From positions 2,046,001 to 2,110,000 of the forward strand of contig JAWKIR010000002.1 in NCBI GenBank assembly GCA_041394245.1: DNA of 64,000 nt. Reading direction: 5' to 3'. The stretch is from Acidimicrobiales bacterium (GTDB lineage: Bacteria; Actinomycetota; Acidimicrobiia; Acidimicrobiales; Aldehydirespiratoraceae). The translations under genes and the position numbers were made by a program. Under the pieces are notes generated by a model. It was not told where the DNA came from, ran no database searches, and saw only the letters and a list, made by a program, of their open reading frames with translations. Of this stretch, positions 16,667-24,562 are shown piece by piece; within the stretch, counting starts at the first letter, position 1, and the number at the start of each line of letters is the position of its first letter.

Positions 16667-17104
16667 ATGGCCCGCTACACCACGTCGATCCGCTGCTCCC
16701 TCTCCGCCGGCGAGGCTTTCGCTCGTGTCGCCGACCTCGCCAACCTCGCCGACTGGGATCCCGGCGTCACCACGTCCGTGCAGGTCGTCGGCGACGGGCC
16801 GGGTCCCGATGCCGAATACGACGTCACCCTCTCGACCGGGTCGATGACGCTGCGCTACGTGACCACGGCGTTCACCGGGCCCCGCTCCGTCACCTACGAG
16901 GCGAAAGCGTCGTGGTTCACCTCGATCGACGTCATCTCCGTCGAGCCCGCCCCGGAAGGTTCGATCGTGACCTACGACGCCACGCTACGTCTCCCGCTCC
17001 TGTTGCGCCTGGGTGACCCGATCCTCGGCCTGGTCTTCCGTCGGGTCGGTGATGCCGCCGCCGGCGGACTGAGAAGTGCGCTCGAGGGAGACTTCGTCTC
17101 GTGA
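16667..17104 (+). CDS. SRPBCC-fold (polyketide cyclase/START-like) protein
   Basis: The 145-residue protein has the START/Bet v1-like pattern: an opening strand ARYTTSIRCSLSAGEAFARVADLANLADWDPGV, alternating strands and a C-terminal amphipathic helix DAAAGGLRSALEGDF. Such domains bind hydrophobic small molecules or modify them. ATG 16667 is chosen because it matches the family N-terminus and the leaderless spacing. Its stop overlaps the following SDR start (GTGA), so the two are likely co-translated and may handle the same ligand. Confidence 0.8.
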   Translation: MARYTTSIRCSLSAGEAFARVADLANLADWDPGVTTSVQVVGDGPGPDAEYDVTLSTGSMTLRYVTTAFTGPRSVTYEAKASWFTSIDVISVEPAPEGSIVTYDATLRLPLLLRLGDPILGLVFRRVGDAAAGGLRSALEGDFVS

Positions 17105-18066
17105 GTCTCACGGCCCGCATCGTCGATCGACTGCTCGAGGTGCCGATCGCGCCGAGCTTCACCCGAGTCGGCTACCACCTGCGGTCGTCGCTGTTCGATT
17201 GGACCGACCTCGACGAGCTCGACGGCACGGGCAAGACCGTCATCCTCACCGGCGCCACCTCCGGGATCGGCCTCGCCGCCGCACAACGCCTCACCGATGC
17301 CGACACCACGCTCGTCATCCTCGGTCGCAACGCCGAGAAGACCGAACGGGTCCGCGCCGAATTGGCCGACGGCGGCGGCGATGTGTCCTGCGTGATCGCC
17401 GACATGGGCGACCTCGACCAGGTTCGCCGCGTGAGCGCCGAGATCCTCGAGCGGCACCCCGGGATCGACGCGCTGCTCCACAACGCCGGTGCGCTCAGCG
17501 CCGAACGTCGCGACAACAACGCCGGGATCGAGTTGACGGTCGCCAGCCAGGTAGTGGGGCCGTTCCTGATGACGACCCTGCTCGCCCCTGCGCTCTCCGC
17601 CGCCGGCGGCAGGGTGATCACGATGTCATCGGGCGGCATGTACGCCAGCCCGTTGCGGGTCGACGGACTCCAGATGAGCGAGGCCGACTACGGCGGCAGC
17701 GAGCAGTACTCACGGGCCAAGCGGGCCCAGGTCACGCTCAACGAGATGTGGCCGACACGTTCCCCCGAACCCGGGATCTCCTTCCATGCCGTGCACCCCG
17801 GATGGGCCGACACTCCCGGTGTCGAGGAAGCCCTTCCGACGTTCCGGCGCATCGTCGGGCCGGCCCTGCGCACCCCGGACGAGGGCGCCGACACCATGGT
17901 GTGGCTCGCTCTCGCCCCCGACCTCGGCGACGCCCCCAACGGCAGCTTCTGGCTCGATCGTGCCCCGCGCCCGATCCATCGCCTGCCATCCACGAAGCGG
18001 TCCGACACCCCCCAACGACGCGAAGAGTTGTGGCGGATGGTGGCCGATCTTGCCGGGATCGAATGA
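17101..18066 (+). CDS. Short-chain dehydrogenase, DHRS12/retinol-dehydrogenase-like
   Basis: A 321-residue NAD(P)-dependent oxidoreductase. The cofactor loop is TGATSGIG (50-57), NNAG-type LLHNAGALS is at about 126-133, the catalytic Ser is in ITMSSGGMY, and YSRAKRA gives Y203 and K207. A 40-residue N-terminal extension and a long C-terminal part match the DHRS12-like SDRs that act on lipophilic ketones or alcohols. GTG start coupled to the SRPBCC gene. Confidence 0.88.
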   Translation: MSLTARIVDRLLEVPIAPSFTRVGYHLRSSLFDWTDLDELDGTGKTVILTGATSGIGLAAAQRLTDADTTLVILGRNAEKTERVRAELADGGGDVSCVIADMGDLDQVRRVSAEILERHPGIDALLHNAGALSAERRDNNAGIELTVASQVVGPFLMTTLLAPALSAAGGRVITMSSGGMYASPLRVDGLQMSEADYGGSEQYSRAKRAQVTLNEMWPTRSPEPGISFHAVHPGWADTPGVEEALPTFRRIVGPALRTPDEGADTMVWLALAPDLGDAPNGSFWLDRAPRPIHRLPSTKRSDTPQRREELWRMVADLAGIE

Positions 18067-18127
18067 ACGACGCCGATTGCCGGGTGCGGGCCGGTGAGAA
18101 TCTTGGGCCGGGAGACGACGTCACCCG

Positions 18128-18133
18128 TAGGCT
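18128..18133 (+). promoter_or_regulatory. -10 hexamer TAGGCT of ilvD
   Basis: Six bases separate it from ATG 18140; no ribosome binding site is present. Confidence 0.5.
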
Positions 18134-18139
18134 GAGCGC

Positions 18140-19993
18140 ATGCCCGAGTACCGCTCCCGCACCACCACCCACGGCCGCAACATGGCCGGTGCCCGCGCCC
18201 TGTGGCGCGCCACCGGCATGGGCGATGACGACTTCGACAAGCCGATCATCGCCATCTCGAACTCGTTCACGCAGTTCGTGCCCGGCCACGTCCACCTGAA
18301 AGACCTCGGTCAACTCGTCGCCCGCGAGATCGAGGCGGCCGGCGGCGTGGCCAAGGAGTTCAACACGATCGCCGTCGACGACGGCATCGCGATGGGTCAC
18401 GGCGGCATGCTCTACAGCCTCCCGAGCCGCGACCTGATCTCCGATTCCGTCGAGTACATGGTCAACGCCCACTGCGCCGACGCCCTCGTCTGCATCTCGA
18501 ACTGCGACAAGATCACTCCGGGCATGCTCAACGCGGCGATGCGGCTCAACATCCCGACGATCTTCGTCAGCGGCGGACCGATGGAAGCCGGCAAGACCAA
18601 GCTCGCCGGTGTGAGCGTGAAGCTCGACCTCATCAACCCGATGATCAGCGCCGGCGACAGCTCGGTGAGCGACGACGACCTGCTCCAGATGGAGCGCTCG
18701 GCGTGCCCGACGTGTGGCTCCTGCTCGGGCATGTTCACCGCCAACTCGATGAACTGCCTGACCGAGGCCCTCGGCCTGTCACTGCCCGGCAACGGCACCG
18801 TCGTCGCCACCCACGCCGACCGCGAGCAACTCTTCCTCGAGGCCGGCCGTCGCATCGTCGATCTCGCCCGCCGCTACTACGAAAAGGACGACGAGTCGGT
18901 CCTGCCCCGCTCGATCGCCACCAAGGCCGCCTTCGAGAACGCGATGACCCTCGACATCGCGATGGGTGGCTCGACCAACACGGTGCTCCACATCCTCGCC
19001 GCCGCCCATGAGGGCGGCATCGACTTCACGATGGCCGACGTCGACCGGTTGAGCCGCCGGTCGCCCAACATCTGCAAGGTCGCACCGAGCACCGAGAAGT
19101 ACCACGTGGAAGACGTGCATCGAGCCGGCGGCATCATGGGCATCCTCGGTGAGCTCGACCGTGGCGGGCTGCTCGACACCACCCTCCCGACCGTCCACAG
19201 CGAGTCGTTGGCGGCTGCGCTCGACCAGTGGGACGTCATGCGCGACCCGTCCGACGAGGTCGTCGAGTTCTACCGGGCCGGCCCCGCCGGCATCCCCACG
19301 CAGGTCGCGTTCAGCCAGGCCGAGCGGTGGCCCGACCTCGACCTCGACCGCGACGACGGGTGCATCCGCACCGTGGCGAACCCCTACAACGCCGAGGGCG
19401 GCCTGGCCGTCCTCTTCGGCAACATCGCCGAGAACGGGTGCATCGTCAAGACGGCCGGTGTCGACGAATCGATCTTCACGTTCTCCGGCCCGGCCCGCGT
19501 CTTCGAGAGCCAGGACGCCGCATGCGACGCCATCCTCGACGAGACCGACATCAAGGCCGGCGACATCGTGGTGGTCCGCTACGAGGGCCCCAAGGGCGGG
19601 CCCGGCATGCAGGAGATGCTCTACCCGACCTCCTACATCAAGAGCCGGGGCCTCGGGAAGGAGTGCGCGCTCCTCACCGACGGCCGCTTCTCGGGTGGCA
19701 CCTCGGGGCTCTCGATCGGTCACACGTCTCCTGAGGCGGCCGAGGGCGGCGCGATCGGTCTGATCGAGGAGGGCGACTTCATCGACATCGACATCCCCAA
19801 CCGCTCCATCAACCTGCGCATCTCCGACGACGAGCTCGCTGCTCGCCGCGCCGCGATGGAAGCCAAGGGCAGCGACGCCTGGCAGCCGAACGGTCGGGTG
19901 CGCGAGGTCTCGGCCGCGCTGCAGGCCTACGCCGCGATGACGACATCGGCGGACCGCGGCGCGGTTCGCGACGTGAGCCAACTCCGCCGCTGA
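18140..19993 (+). CDS. ilvD: Dihydroxy-acid dehydratase, E. coli-like [4Fe-4S] type
   Basis: Catalyses the third step of valine and isoleucine synthesis, removing water from 2,3-dihydroxy acids. At 617 residues it is the length of the E. coli enzyme and matches it over long stretches as I remember that sequence (RSRTTTHGRNMAGARALWRA at the start). Cluster cysteines are C122 (CISNCDKITPGM) and C195 (CPTCGSCSGMF). The segment NSFTQFVPGHVHL lacks the extra cysteine of the oxygen-tolerant [2Fe-2S] clade, so the oxygen-sensitive type is expected. GDGRFSGGTSGLSIGH-like sequence near the C-terminus is also present. No other branched-chain synthesis gene is nearby. Confidence 0.96.
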   Translation: MPEYRSRTTTHGRNMAGARALWRATGMGDDDFDKPIIAISNSFTQFVPGHVHLKDLGQLVAREIEAAGGVAKEFNTIAVDDGIAMGHGGMLYSLPSRDLISDSVEYMVNAHCADALVCISNCDKITPGMLNAAMRLNIPTIFVSGGPMEAGKTKLAGVSVKLDLINPMISAGDSSVSDDDLLQMERSACPTCGSCSGMFTANSMNCLTEALGLSLPGNGTVVATHADREQLFLEAGRRIVDLARRYYEKDDESVLPRSIATKAAFENAMTLDIAMGGSTNTVLHILAAAHEGGIDFTMADVDRLSRRSPNICKVAPSTEKYHVEDVHRAGGIMGILGELDRGGLLDTTLPTVHSESLAAALDQWDVMRDPSDEVVEFYRAGPAGIPTQVAFSQAERWPDLDLDRDDGCIRTVANPYNAEGGLAVLFGNIAENGCIVKTAGVDESIFTFSGPARVFESQDAACDAILDETDIKAGDIVVVRYEGPKGGPGMQEMLYPTSYIKSRGLGKECALLTDGRFSGGTSGLSIGHTSPEAAEGGAIGLIEEGDFIDIDIPNRSINLRISDDELAARRAAMEAKGSDAWQPNGRVREVSAALQAYAAMTTSADRGAVRDVSQLRR

Positions 19994-21246
19994 ACCGCGA
20001 CCACACCACCTCACGCAGCGACCGGTCGGTCGTCGCGTTCCTCGCATTCCTGAGCATCGTCCTCGCGTTCGGGATCGACTCGTCGTTGCCCGCGTTCGAC
20101 GAGCTCCGTGACGAGTTCGGCCTGCGCGACGGTTCCGGTGAGGTCTCGCTCATCGTCACCACGTACTTCCTCGGCATGGCGGCCGGCCAGCTCGTCTGGG
20201 GCCTGTCATCGGACCGCACGGGTCGGCGGCGGCCCCTGCTGAGCGGCCTGGTGCTCTACGGCATCGGCGCGGCCGGCGCGGCGGCTGCCGGCTCGATGAC
20301 CACGATGCTCGTCGCCCGTTTCGTCTGGGGCCTGGGAGCCGCCGCGCCGAGTGTCCTCCGGAACTCCATCGCCCGCGACCTCTACAGCGGCGACCGCCTC
20401 GCCCGCATCACTTCGCTCACCATGGCCATCTTCCTCGTCGGGCCGGCCATCGCACCCTCGATCGGCGAGGTCATCCTCCTCAGCGGCAACTGGCGTCTCG
20501 TATTCGCCGCCGCGGTGCCGCTCGCGCTTGCCGGCATCGCCTGGACACTCTGGTTCGGCGAGACGATGGCGCCCGAGAACGCTCGACCGCTCGACGTCGC
20601 CACGGTCCGCCGCGGCGCCGCGGCCTTCTTCCGCACGAGGGCGACGGTCGGCTACTCCGGGGCGATCACCCTCGGCTCGGGTGCGTTCTTCATCTATCTC
20701 GGCAGCGGTCAGCCGATCGTCGACGAGATCTACGGCTACGGCGACTGGTTCGCGCTCGTGTTCTTCATCACTGCGGCCGGCATCGGACTCACCGTGTGGA
20801 CGAGCAGCCGGTTCATCAGTCGGTTCGGCGCCGACGCCGTGGGATCGACGGCGACGACGGTCATGGTGACCAGGGCGACGGTGTTCCTCGCGACGTGCCT
20901 CGCAACCGATGGCCGACCGCCGTTCGTGATCTGGCTCGTCCTCGTCACGGTCTTCGCGTCGTTCACGACCGTGTCGACCCCGGCGTTCGTCGCCCTCGCG
21001 ATGACACCCATGGCCCGCATCGCCGGCACCGCGAGCGCCCTCAACGGGGTGCTGTCGATCGGCGTTGCATCGCTGCTCGCCGCTGTGTTCGACCGGATGA
21101 TCGACGACACCGTCACACCGATGGCCGTCGGCTTTCTCACCTACTCGACGCTTGCCCTCCTCACCGCCCGCTGGGCCCGCGGCGGCTCGCGGGAGATCGT
21201 CGAACCCGACACCGAGCCGACGGCGAGAGCGATCGATGGAGGCTAG
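19990..21246 (+). CDS. MFS transporter, Bcr/CflA-like, probable CTG start
   Basis: A drug/metabolite efflux carrier of the DHA1 (Bcr/CflA) type. ATTYFLGMAAGQLVWG-like helix 2 precedes the loop motif GLSSDRTGRRRPLL, and about 12 helices follow. The first ATG/GTG/TTG-type start in frame is TTG 20086, which would delete helix 1. Upstream the frame is open and encodes SVVAFLAFLSIVLAFGIDSSLP, a proper first helix. The only initiation-like codon in the right place is CTG 19990, which overlaps the ilvD stop as CTGA, like the many ATGA/GTGA overlaps here. I therefore propose CTG initiation by coupling, giving 418 residues. Confidence 0.75.
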   Translation: MNRDHTTSRSDRSVVAFLAFLSIVLAFGIDSSLPAFDELRDEFGLRDGSGEVSLIVTTYFLGMAAGQLVWGLSSDRTGRRRPLLSGLVLYGIGAAGAAAAGSMTTMLVARFVWGLGAAAPSVLRNSIARDLYSGDRLARITSLTMAIFLVGPAIAPSIGEVILLSGNWRLVFAAAVPLALAGIAWTLWFGETMAPENARPLDVATVRRGAAAFFRTRATVGYSGAITLGSGAFFIYLGSGQPIVDEIYGYGDWFALVFFITAAGIGLTVWTSSRFISRFGADAVGSTATTVMVTRATVFLATCLATDGRPPFVIWLVLVTVFASFTTVSTPAFVALAMTPMARIAGTASALNGVLSIGVASLLAAVFDRMIDDTVTPMAVGFLTYSTLALLTARWARGGSREIVEPDTEPTARAIDGG

Positions 21247-21249
21247 GTT
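21244..21249 (+). promoter_or_regulatory. -10 hexamer TAGGTT built on a stop codon
   Basis: Its first three bases are the TAG stop of the MFS gene. Seven bases separate it from ATG 21257, the start of a tiny ORF ahead of the GIDE-LemA gene. Confidence 0.45.
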
Positions 21250-21256
21250 GCGCGAG

Positions 21257-21301
21257 ATGGGCAACGAGTACCGCGACGGCGTTCCTGAAGCCGTGACGTG
21301 A
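21257..21301 (+). CDS. Candidate 14-residue leader peptide (uORF)
   Basis: The ORF encodes MGNEYRDGVPEAVT. It begins seven bases after TAGGTT, exactly as leaderless genes begin elsewhere in the window, and its TGA overlaps the GTG start of the next gene as GTGA. Ribosomes finishing it could restart on the GIDE-LemA gene, which has no Shine-Dalgarno sequence of its own. There is no codon-bias evidence at this length. It could be a chance ORF. Confidence 0.4.
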   Translation: MGNEYRDGVPEAVT

Positions 21302-22605
21302 TCTGGCCCCTCTTCCTCGCACCGGTGGCATTCGTGGCCGCCTGGCTCTTCGATCGTCGCCGCCGCGTCTATGCCGATCTCGGAACCACGCCCGCAGCCG
21401 CCGTCTACGCGGGTCGCAACGAGGTCAAGGGCCGGGCCTGGCACGAGCAACCCCTGCGCTCGCATTTGTCGCACACACCCTCGGTCTGGTGGACCTACCG
21501 ACTCGAGGAGGAGCGAGAGCACACCCGCACGGTGACCAGCACCGACAGCGAAGGACGCACGACCACGCGTACCGAGACCTACACCGAGTGGCACGAGATC
21601 GATGCCCGGTCCGATGCCCGGCCGAGCATCGAGGTGGTCGACGACAGCGGGGCGGTCGAGGTGGTGATCGCGGAGGCCTCGCTGACCCCGCGCACCCTGG
21701 TGAGCGAGGTGTTCCGCGACGGCGAGAAGAAGGGGTTCCTGGCCCGACTCGTGAGCTTCGACAATCGGACCGGCCGGTACCGCCAGACCGAGACGGCGAT
21801 CGCGATCGGCGACGACCTCTACGTGGTGGGCGACGCCTCGTTCCCCGGCGATGCCTCCGTCCCCCGCATCGATCACGGTCGCCCCTTCATCGTCTCGACC
21901 CGCCCGGAGGAGTCCCATCGCAAACGGGCGGGCATCGCCGTACCGATCTTCCTCGTCATCGGCGTCGCCCTCGCCATCTGGGGGGCGAGTGGGATCGACT
22001 CCGCTGTCGCGCTGCCGCTCACGATCACGGTTCTGGTGCTCCTGTTCCTCTCGGCCGTGTCGCTCGTCGTCTACAACCAGCTCCAGTCGTTCGTGCAGGC
22101 CGCCGCCCGCGCGTGGAGTCTGGTCGACGTGCAGCTGGCCCGACGGCGCGACCTCATCCCGGCGCTCGAATCGGTCACCAAGGCGGCCATCGCCCACGAA
22201 CGCCAGACCCAGGAGGCGGTCGCCGTGGCTCGATCGAGCGTCGTGGGCGACGTCCCCGATGCTGCCGCCGTCGCCCAGGCCGATGCCGCCGTGCGTGAAC
22301 AGACCGAGCAGATCACCCGGCTCCTCGCCGTCATCGAGGCACACCCCGAACTCGCGACCGACACGACGACGCGTCGGCTCCAACACGAGCTGGCCGACAC
22401 CGAGAACCGCATCGCCGGGTCGCGGGCGTTCTACAACGAGACGGTCACGCTCCTGCGCAACAAGCGGGGAACCTTCCCGGGTGTGTTCATCGCCCGCTTC
22501 GCCGACCCGCGCGGCTTCGCCCTCTTCGGGGCCGACGGTTTCGAGCGCACCGTCCCGTCGATCGTCTACGACTTCGGCGAGGCCGACCCGCAGGTCCCGG
22601 ATTAG
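21298..22605 (+). CDS. GIDE-domain / LemA-domain fusion membrane protein
   Basis: A 435-residue protein with an N-terminal membrane helix. It is followed by a GIDE-like domain (about residues 30-190; VYAGRNEVKGRAWHE then TPSVWWTYRLEEE), the domain named from the mitochondrial E3 ligase MULAN. Two further membrane helices lie at about 205-255. A LemA domain forms the remainder: YNQLQSFVQAAARAWSLVDVQLARRRDLIPALESVTKA, long coiled helices, then RAFYNETVTLLRNKRGTFPGV. LemA proteins are membrane proteins of unclear function. Finding both domains in one chain suggests they work together. GTG start, overlapped by the candidate leader ORF. Confidence 0.82.
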   Translation: MIWPLFLAPVAFVAAWLFDRRRRVYADLGTTPAAAVYAGRNEVKGRAWHEQPLRSHLSHTPSVWWTYRLEEEREHTRTVTSTDSEGRTTTRTETYTEWHEIDARSDARPSIEVVDDSGAVEVVIAEASLTPRTLVSEVFRDGEKKGFLARLVSFDNRTGRYRQTETAIAIGDDLYVVGDASFPGDASVPRIDHGRPFIVSTRPEESHRKRAGIAVPIFLVIGVALAIWGASGIDSAVALPLTITVLVLLFLSAVSLVVYNQLQSFVQAAARAWSLVDVQLARRRDLIPALESVTKAAIAHERQTQEAVAVARSSVVGDVPDAAAVAQADAAVREQTEQITRLLAVIEAHPELATDTTTRRLQHELADTENRIAGSRAFYNETVTLLRNKRGTFPGVFIARFADPRGFALFGADGFERTVPSIVYDFGEADPQVPD

Positions 22606-22608
22606 CCT
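22603..22608 (+). promoter_or_regulatory. -10 hexamer TAGCCT built on a stop codon
   Basis: TAG is also the stop of the GIDE-LemA gene. Seven bases separate the hexamer from ATG 22616. Confidence 0.45.
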
Positions 22609-22615
22609 CACCCCC

Positions 22616-23434
22616 ATGCGTCTGACCACCATCCGCCACCAGGGATCGACCCGCGCCGCCCGGGTCGAAGGCGACGATCTCGTCATCCTCGATGCCGTCG
22701 ATGTGGGCGACCTGCTCCGCGGGAACGGCGACGCTTCGGCCGACGGTGCCACCATCACGGCGAGCGAGGCCGACCATGCACCGCTCGTGACCCATCCCGA
22801 CAAGATCGTCTGTGTCGGGGTCAACTATCGGGACCACATCGAGGAGATGGGACGCGAGGCCCCACCCGCCCCCACGTACTTCGCCAAGTTCCGCCGCGCC
22901 CTGATCGGCGCCCACGACGACATCGCACTTCCCGACCCGTCGGTGTCGACCAGCATCGACTGGGAGGCCGAACTCGCCATCGTGATCGGTGCCGAAGTCC
23001 GGCACGCGTCGCCGGCCGAGGCGATGGCCGCCATTGCCGGCTTCACCGTGCTCAACGATGTCTCCGTACGTGACTACCAGCGCCGCACGACACAGTTCCT
23101 CGCCGGGAAGACCTTCGAAGCGATGACACCGCTCGGCCCCCACCTCGTCACCACCGACGAGGCCGGCGACGGTTCCGGTTTCGAGATCACCGCAACCGTC
23201 GACGGCGTGGTCAAGCAATCCAGCAACACGAGCCAGCTCATCTTCAACGCGGTCGACATCGTGGCGGATCTCAGCACGATCATCACCCTGGAACCCGGCG
23301 ATGTGATCGCGACCGGCACCCCTGGCGGCGTGGGCGCGGCGAGGACACCGCCGGAGTGGCTGCGTGACGGCACGGTGCTGCGCACCGAGATCGCAGGCAT
23401 CGGCGCCTGCGTCAACACCTGCCGCGTGCCGTGA
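22616..23434 (+). CDS. Fumarylacetoacetate hydrolase family protein
   Basis: A 272-residue metal-dependent hydrolase or isomerase of the FAH superfamily. HPDKIVCVGVNYRDHIEEMG leads the catalytic domain. Metal ligands are in DWEAELAIVIG (E-x-E type), and NDVSVRDYQRR, GKTFEAMTPLGP and TGTPGGVGAAR are the family's substrate and closing motifs. Members cleave C-C bonds in 2,4-diketo acids or act as oxaloacetate decarboxylases in aromatic degradation; the substrate here is open. ATG 22616 matches the short family N-terminus and leaderless spacing. Confidence 0.88.
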   Translation: MRLTTIRHQGSTRAARVEGDDLVILDAVDVGDLLRGNGDASADGATITASEADHAPLVTHPDKIVCVGVNYRDHIEEMGREAPPAPTYFAKFRRALIGAHDDIALPDPSVSTSIDWEAELAIVIGAEVRHASPAEAMAAIAGFTVLNDVSVRDYQRRTTQFLAGKTFEAMTPLGPHLVTTDEAGDGSGFEITATVDGVVKQSSNTSQLIFNAVDIVADLSTIITLEPGDVIATGTPGGVGAARTPPEWLRDGTVLRTEIAGIGACVNTCRVP

Positions 23435-23473
23435 TGCCGCACGGCTCCGAACCTCAGCTGCAAGGATGACGTG

Positions 23474-24547
23474 ATGGGTCTGTTCAGTCGTAGGAAACGG
23501 GCGCCGACCGACGACCCGACGCTCGTCGGGTTCGGTGGCGACGCGCCCGAAGAAGAGCTCGAAGAGCCCGAACCGCTCGACCTCGGACCGGAACCGCTCG
23601 AGGCGTTCGAGATGCTCGTCGACCGGGAATGGGAACGCCTCGCTGCGCCCGGAACCTGGTGGACCGGGGCCGAACGCATCGCCATCGCGGCCGATGCCCG
23701 CCGGGCCATGGCGGGGGAAGCACTCTCGGGGATCCTCCCCCCACCGGTGGAAGAGGCCACACGGATCATCGCGACCGCCGCGGCGTCCATCCGCGGCACC
23801 GACGTCGCTCGATGGGAACTCGACGGGCTCGACGCATCCGCCTACATCGAGATCGCCGGCATCGTGAGTCGCCTCGCCGCACTCGATGTCACCGCGTTCG
23901 GGCTCGGTCACAAGTTCCGCCCGCTTCCCGAACCCGAACCCGGCGACCCCTCGCGCGATCGCCCCGACGGTGCCACCATCACCACTGGCTGGGCCCCGAC
24001 CATCGGACCCGCCGCAGCGTCGTCGGCTCTCTCGGCGGTCCCGGCCGAGGCGGAGGCCATGGCCGACGTGAGAGACGTGCTCTACCTCGGCGCCGTGCAG
24101 ATGCTTCAGACACAGAGTGGGCGCGACGGGCTGACGCGGCCGCAGATCGAGCTGGCCGCATCGCGCGCATCGGCGCTCAACGACTGCTTCCACTGCCTGC
24201 TCGGCCAGACGTCGATGCTCCACGAGACCATCGACGCCGCGCCCGGCGCACGGACCTCGCGGCCGATCATCACCGGCTGCGGCGACGCCGGGGTCGAGCA
24301 CGGTGCGGAGATCATCGCGTTCGTCGACAGCGTCGTCCTGTTCGACGACGACGAGGTCGATGCCGCACGGGCCGCGCTCGAACACCGCATCGGTCCGGTC
24401 GCAACCGACCGGGTCGCGATGGTCGCCGGCAGCTTCTCGATGACGAGCCGCGCCGTCGACGCCATCGGCGCACCCGTCGGTCGGGGTCACGACGAGTTGG
24501 CCGACGAACTCGGCGTCGCGATTCCCGCCCACCTCGCCCCGAGGTAG
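23474..24547 (+). CDS. Carboxymuconolactone decarboxylase/AhpD-like protein with degenerate N-terminal half
   Basis: A 357-residue protein. After an acidic, proline-rich N-terminus, residues 62-145 show the helix pattern of an AhpD fold without cysteines (WWTGAERIAIAADARRA, then AYIEIAGIVSRLAALD). A second helical unit carries LTRPQIELAASRASALNDCFHCLLGQ, with the redox pair C238-x-x-C241. This looks like a duplicated AhpD-like protein with one active half, suggesting peroxide or thiol chemistry. AAGGA seven bases before ATG 23474 acts as a ribosome binding site; GTG 23471 is the alternative start. It converges on the aminotransferase gene with one base between the stops. Confidence 0.7.
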   Translation: MGLFSRRKRAPTDDPTLVGFGGDAPEEELEEPEPLDLGPEPLEAFEMLVDREWERLAAPGTWWTGAERIAIAADARRAMAGEALSGILPPPVEEATRIIATAAASIRGTDVARWELDGLDASAYIEIAGIVSRLAALDVTAFGLGHKFRPLPEPEPGDPSRDRPDGATITTGWAPTIGPAAASSALSAVPAEAEAMADVRDVLYLGAVQMLQTQSGRDGLTRPQIELAASRASALNDCFHCLLGQTSMLHETIDAAPGARTSRPIITGCGDAGVEHGAEIIAFVDSVVLFDDDEVDAARAALEHRIGPVATDRVAMVAGSFSMTSRAVDAIGAPVGRGHDELADELGVAIPAHLAPR

Positions 24548-24562
24548 TTCAGACCACCTCGG
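24539..24562. terminator. Bidirectional hairpin over two stop codons
   Basis: Arms CCGAGGT and ACCTCGG are perfect with a 10-base loop covering the opposite-strand stop. A competing hairpin, ACCTCG-CCC-CGAGGT at 24531-24545, uses the same left arm, so the two are mutually exclusive. Confidence 0.5.

Noticed and set aside
20206..22824. An 872-codon open frame on the minus strand opposite the MFS, GIDE-LemA and FAH genes
   Set aside because: It is antisense to three genes with clear protein motifs. Its translation is Arg/Asp/Gly-rich with no recognisable motif, as expected for a shadow frame in GC-rich DNA.
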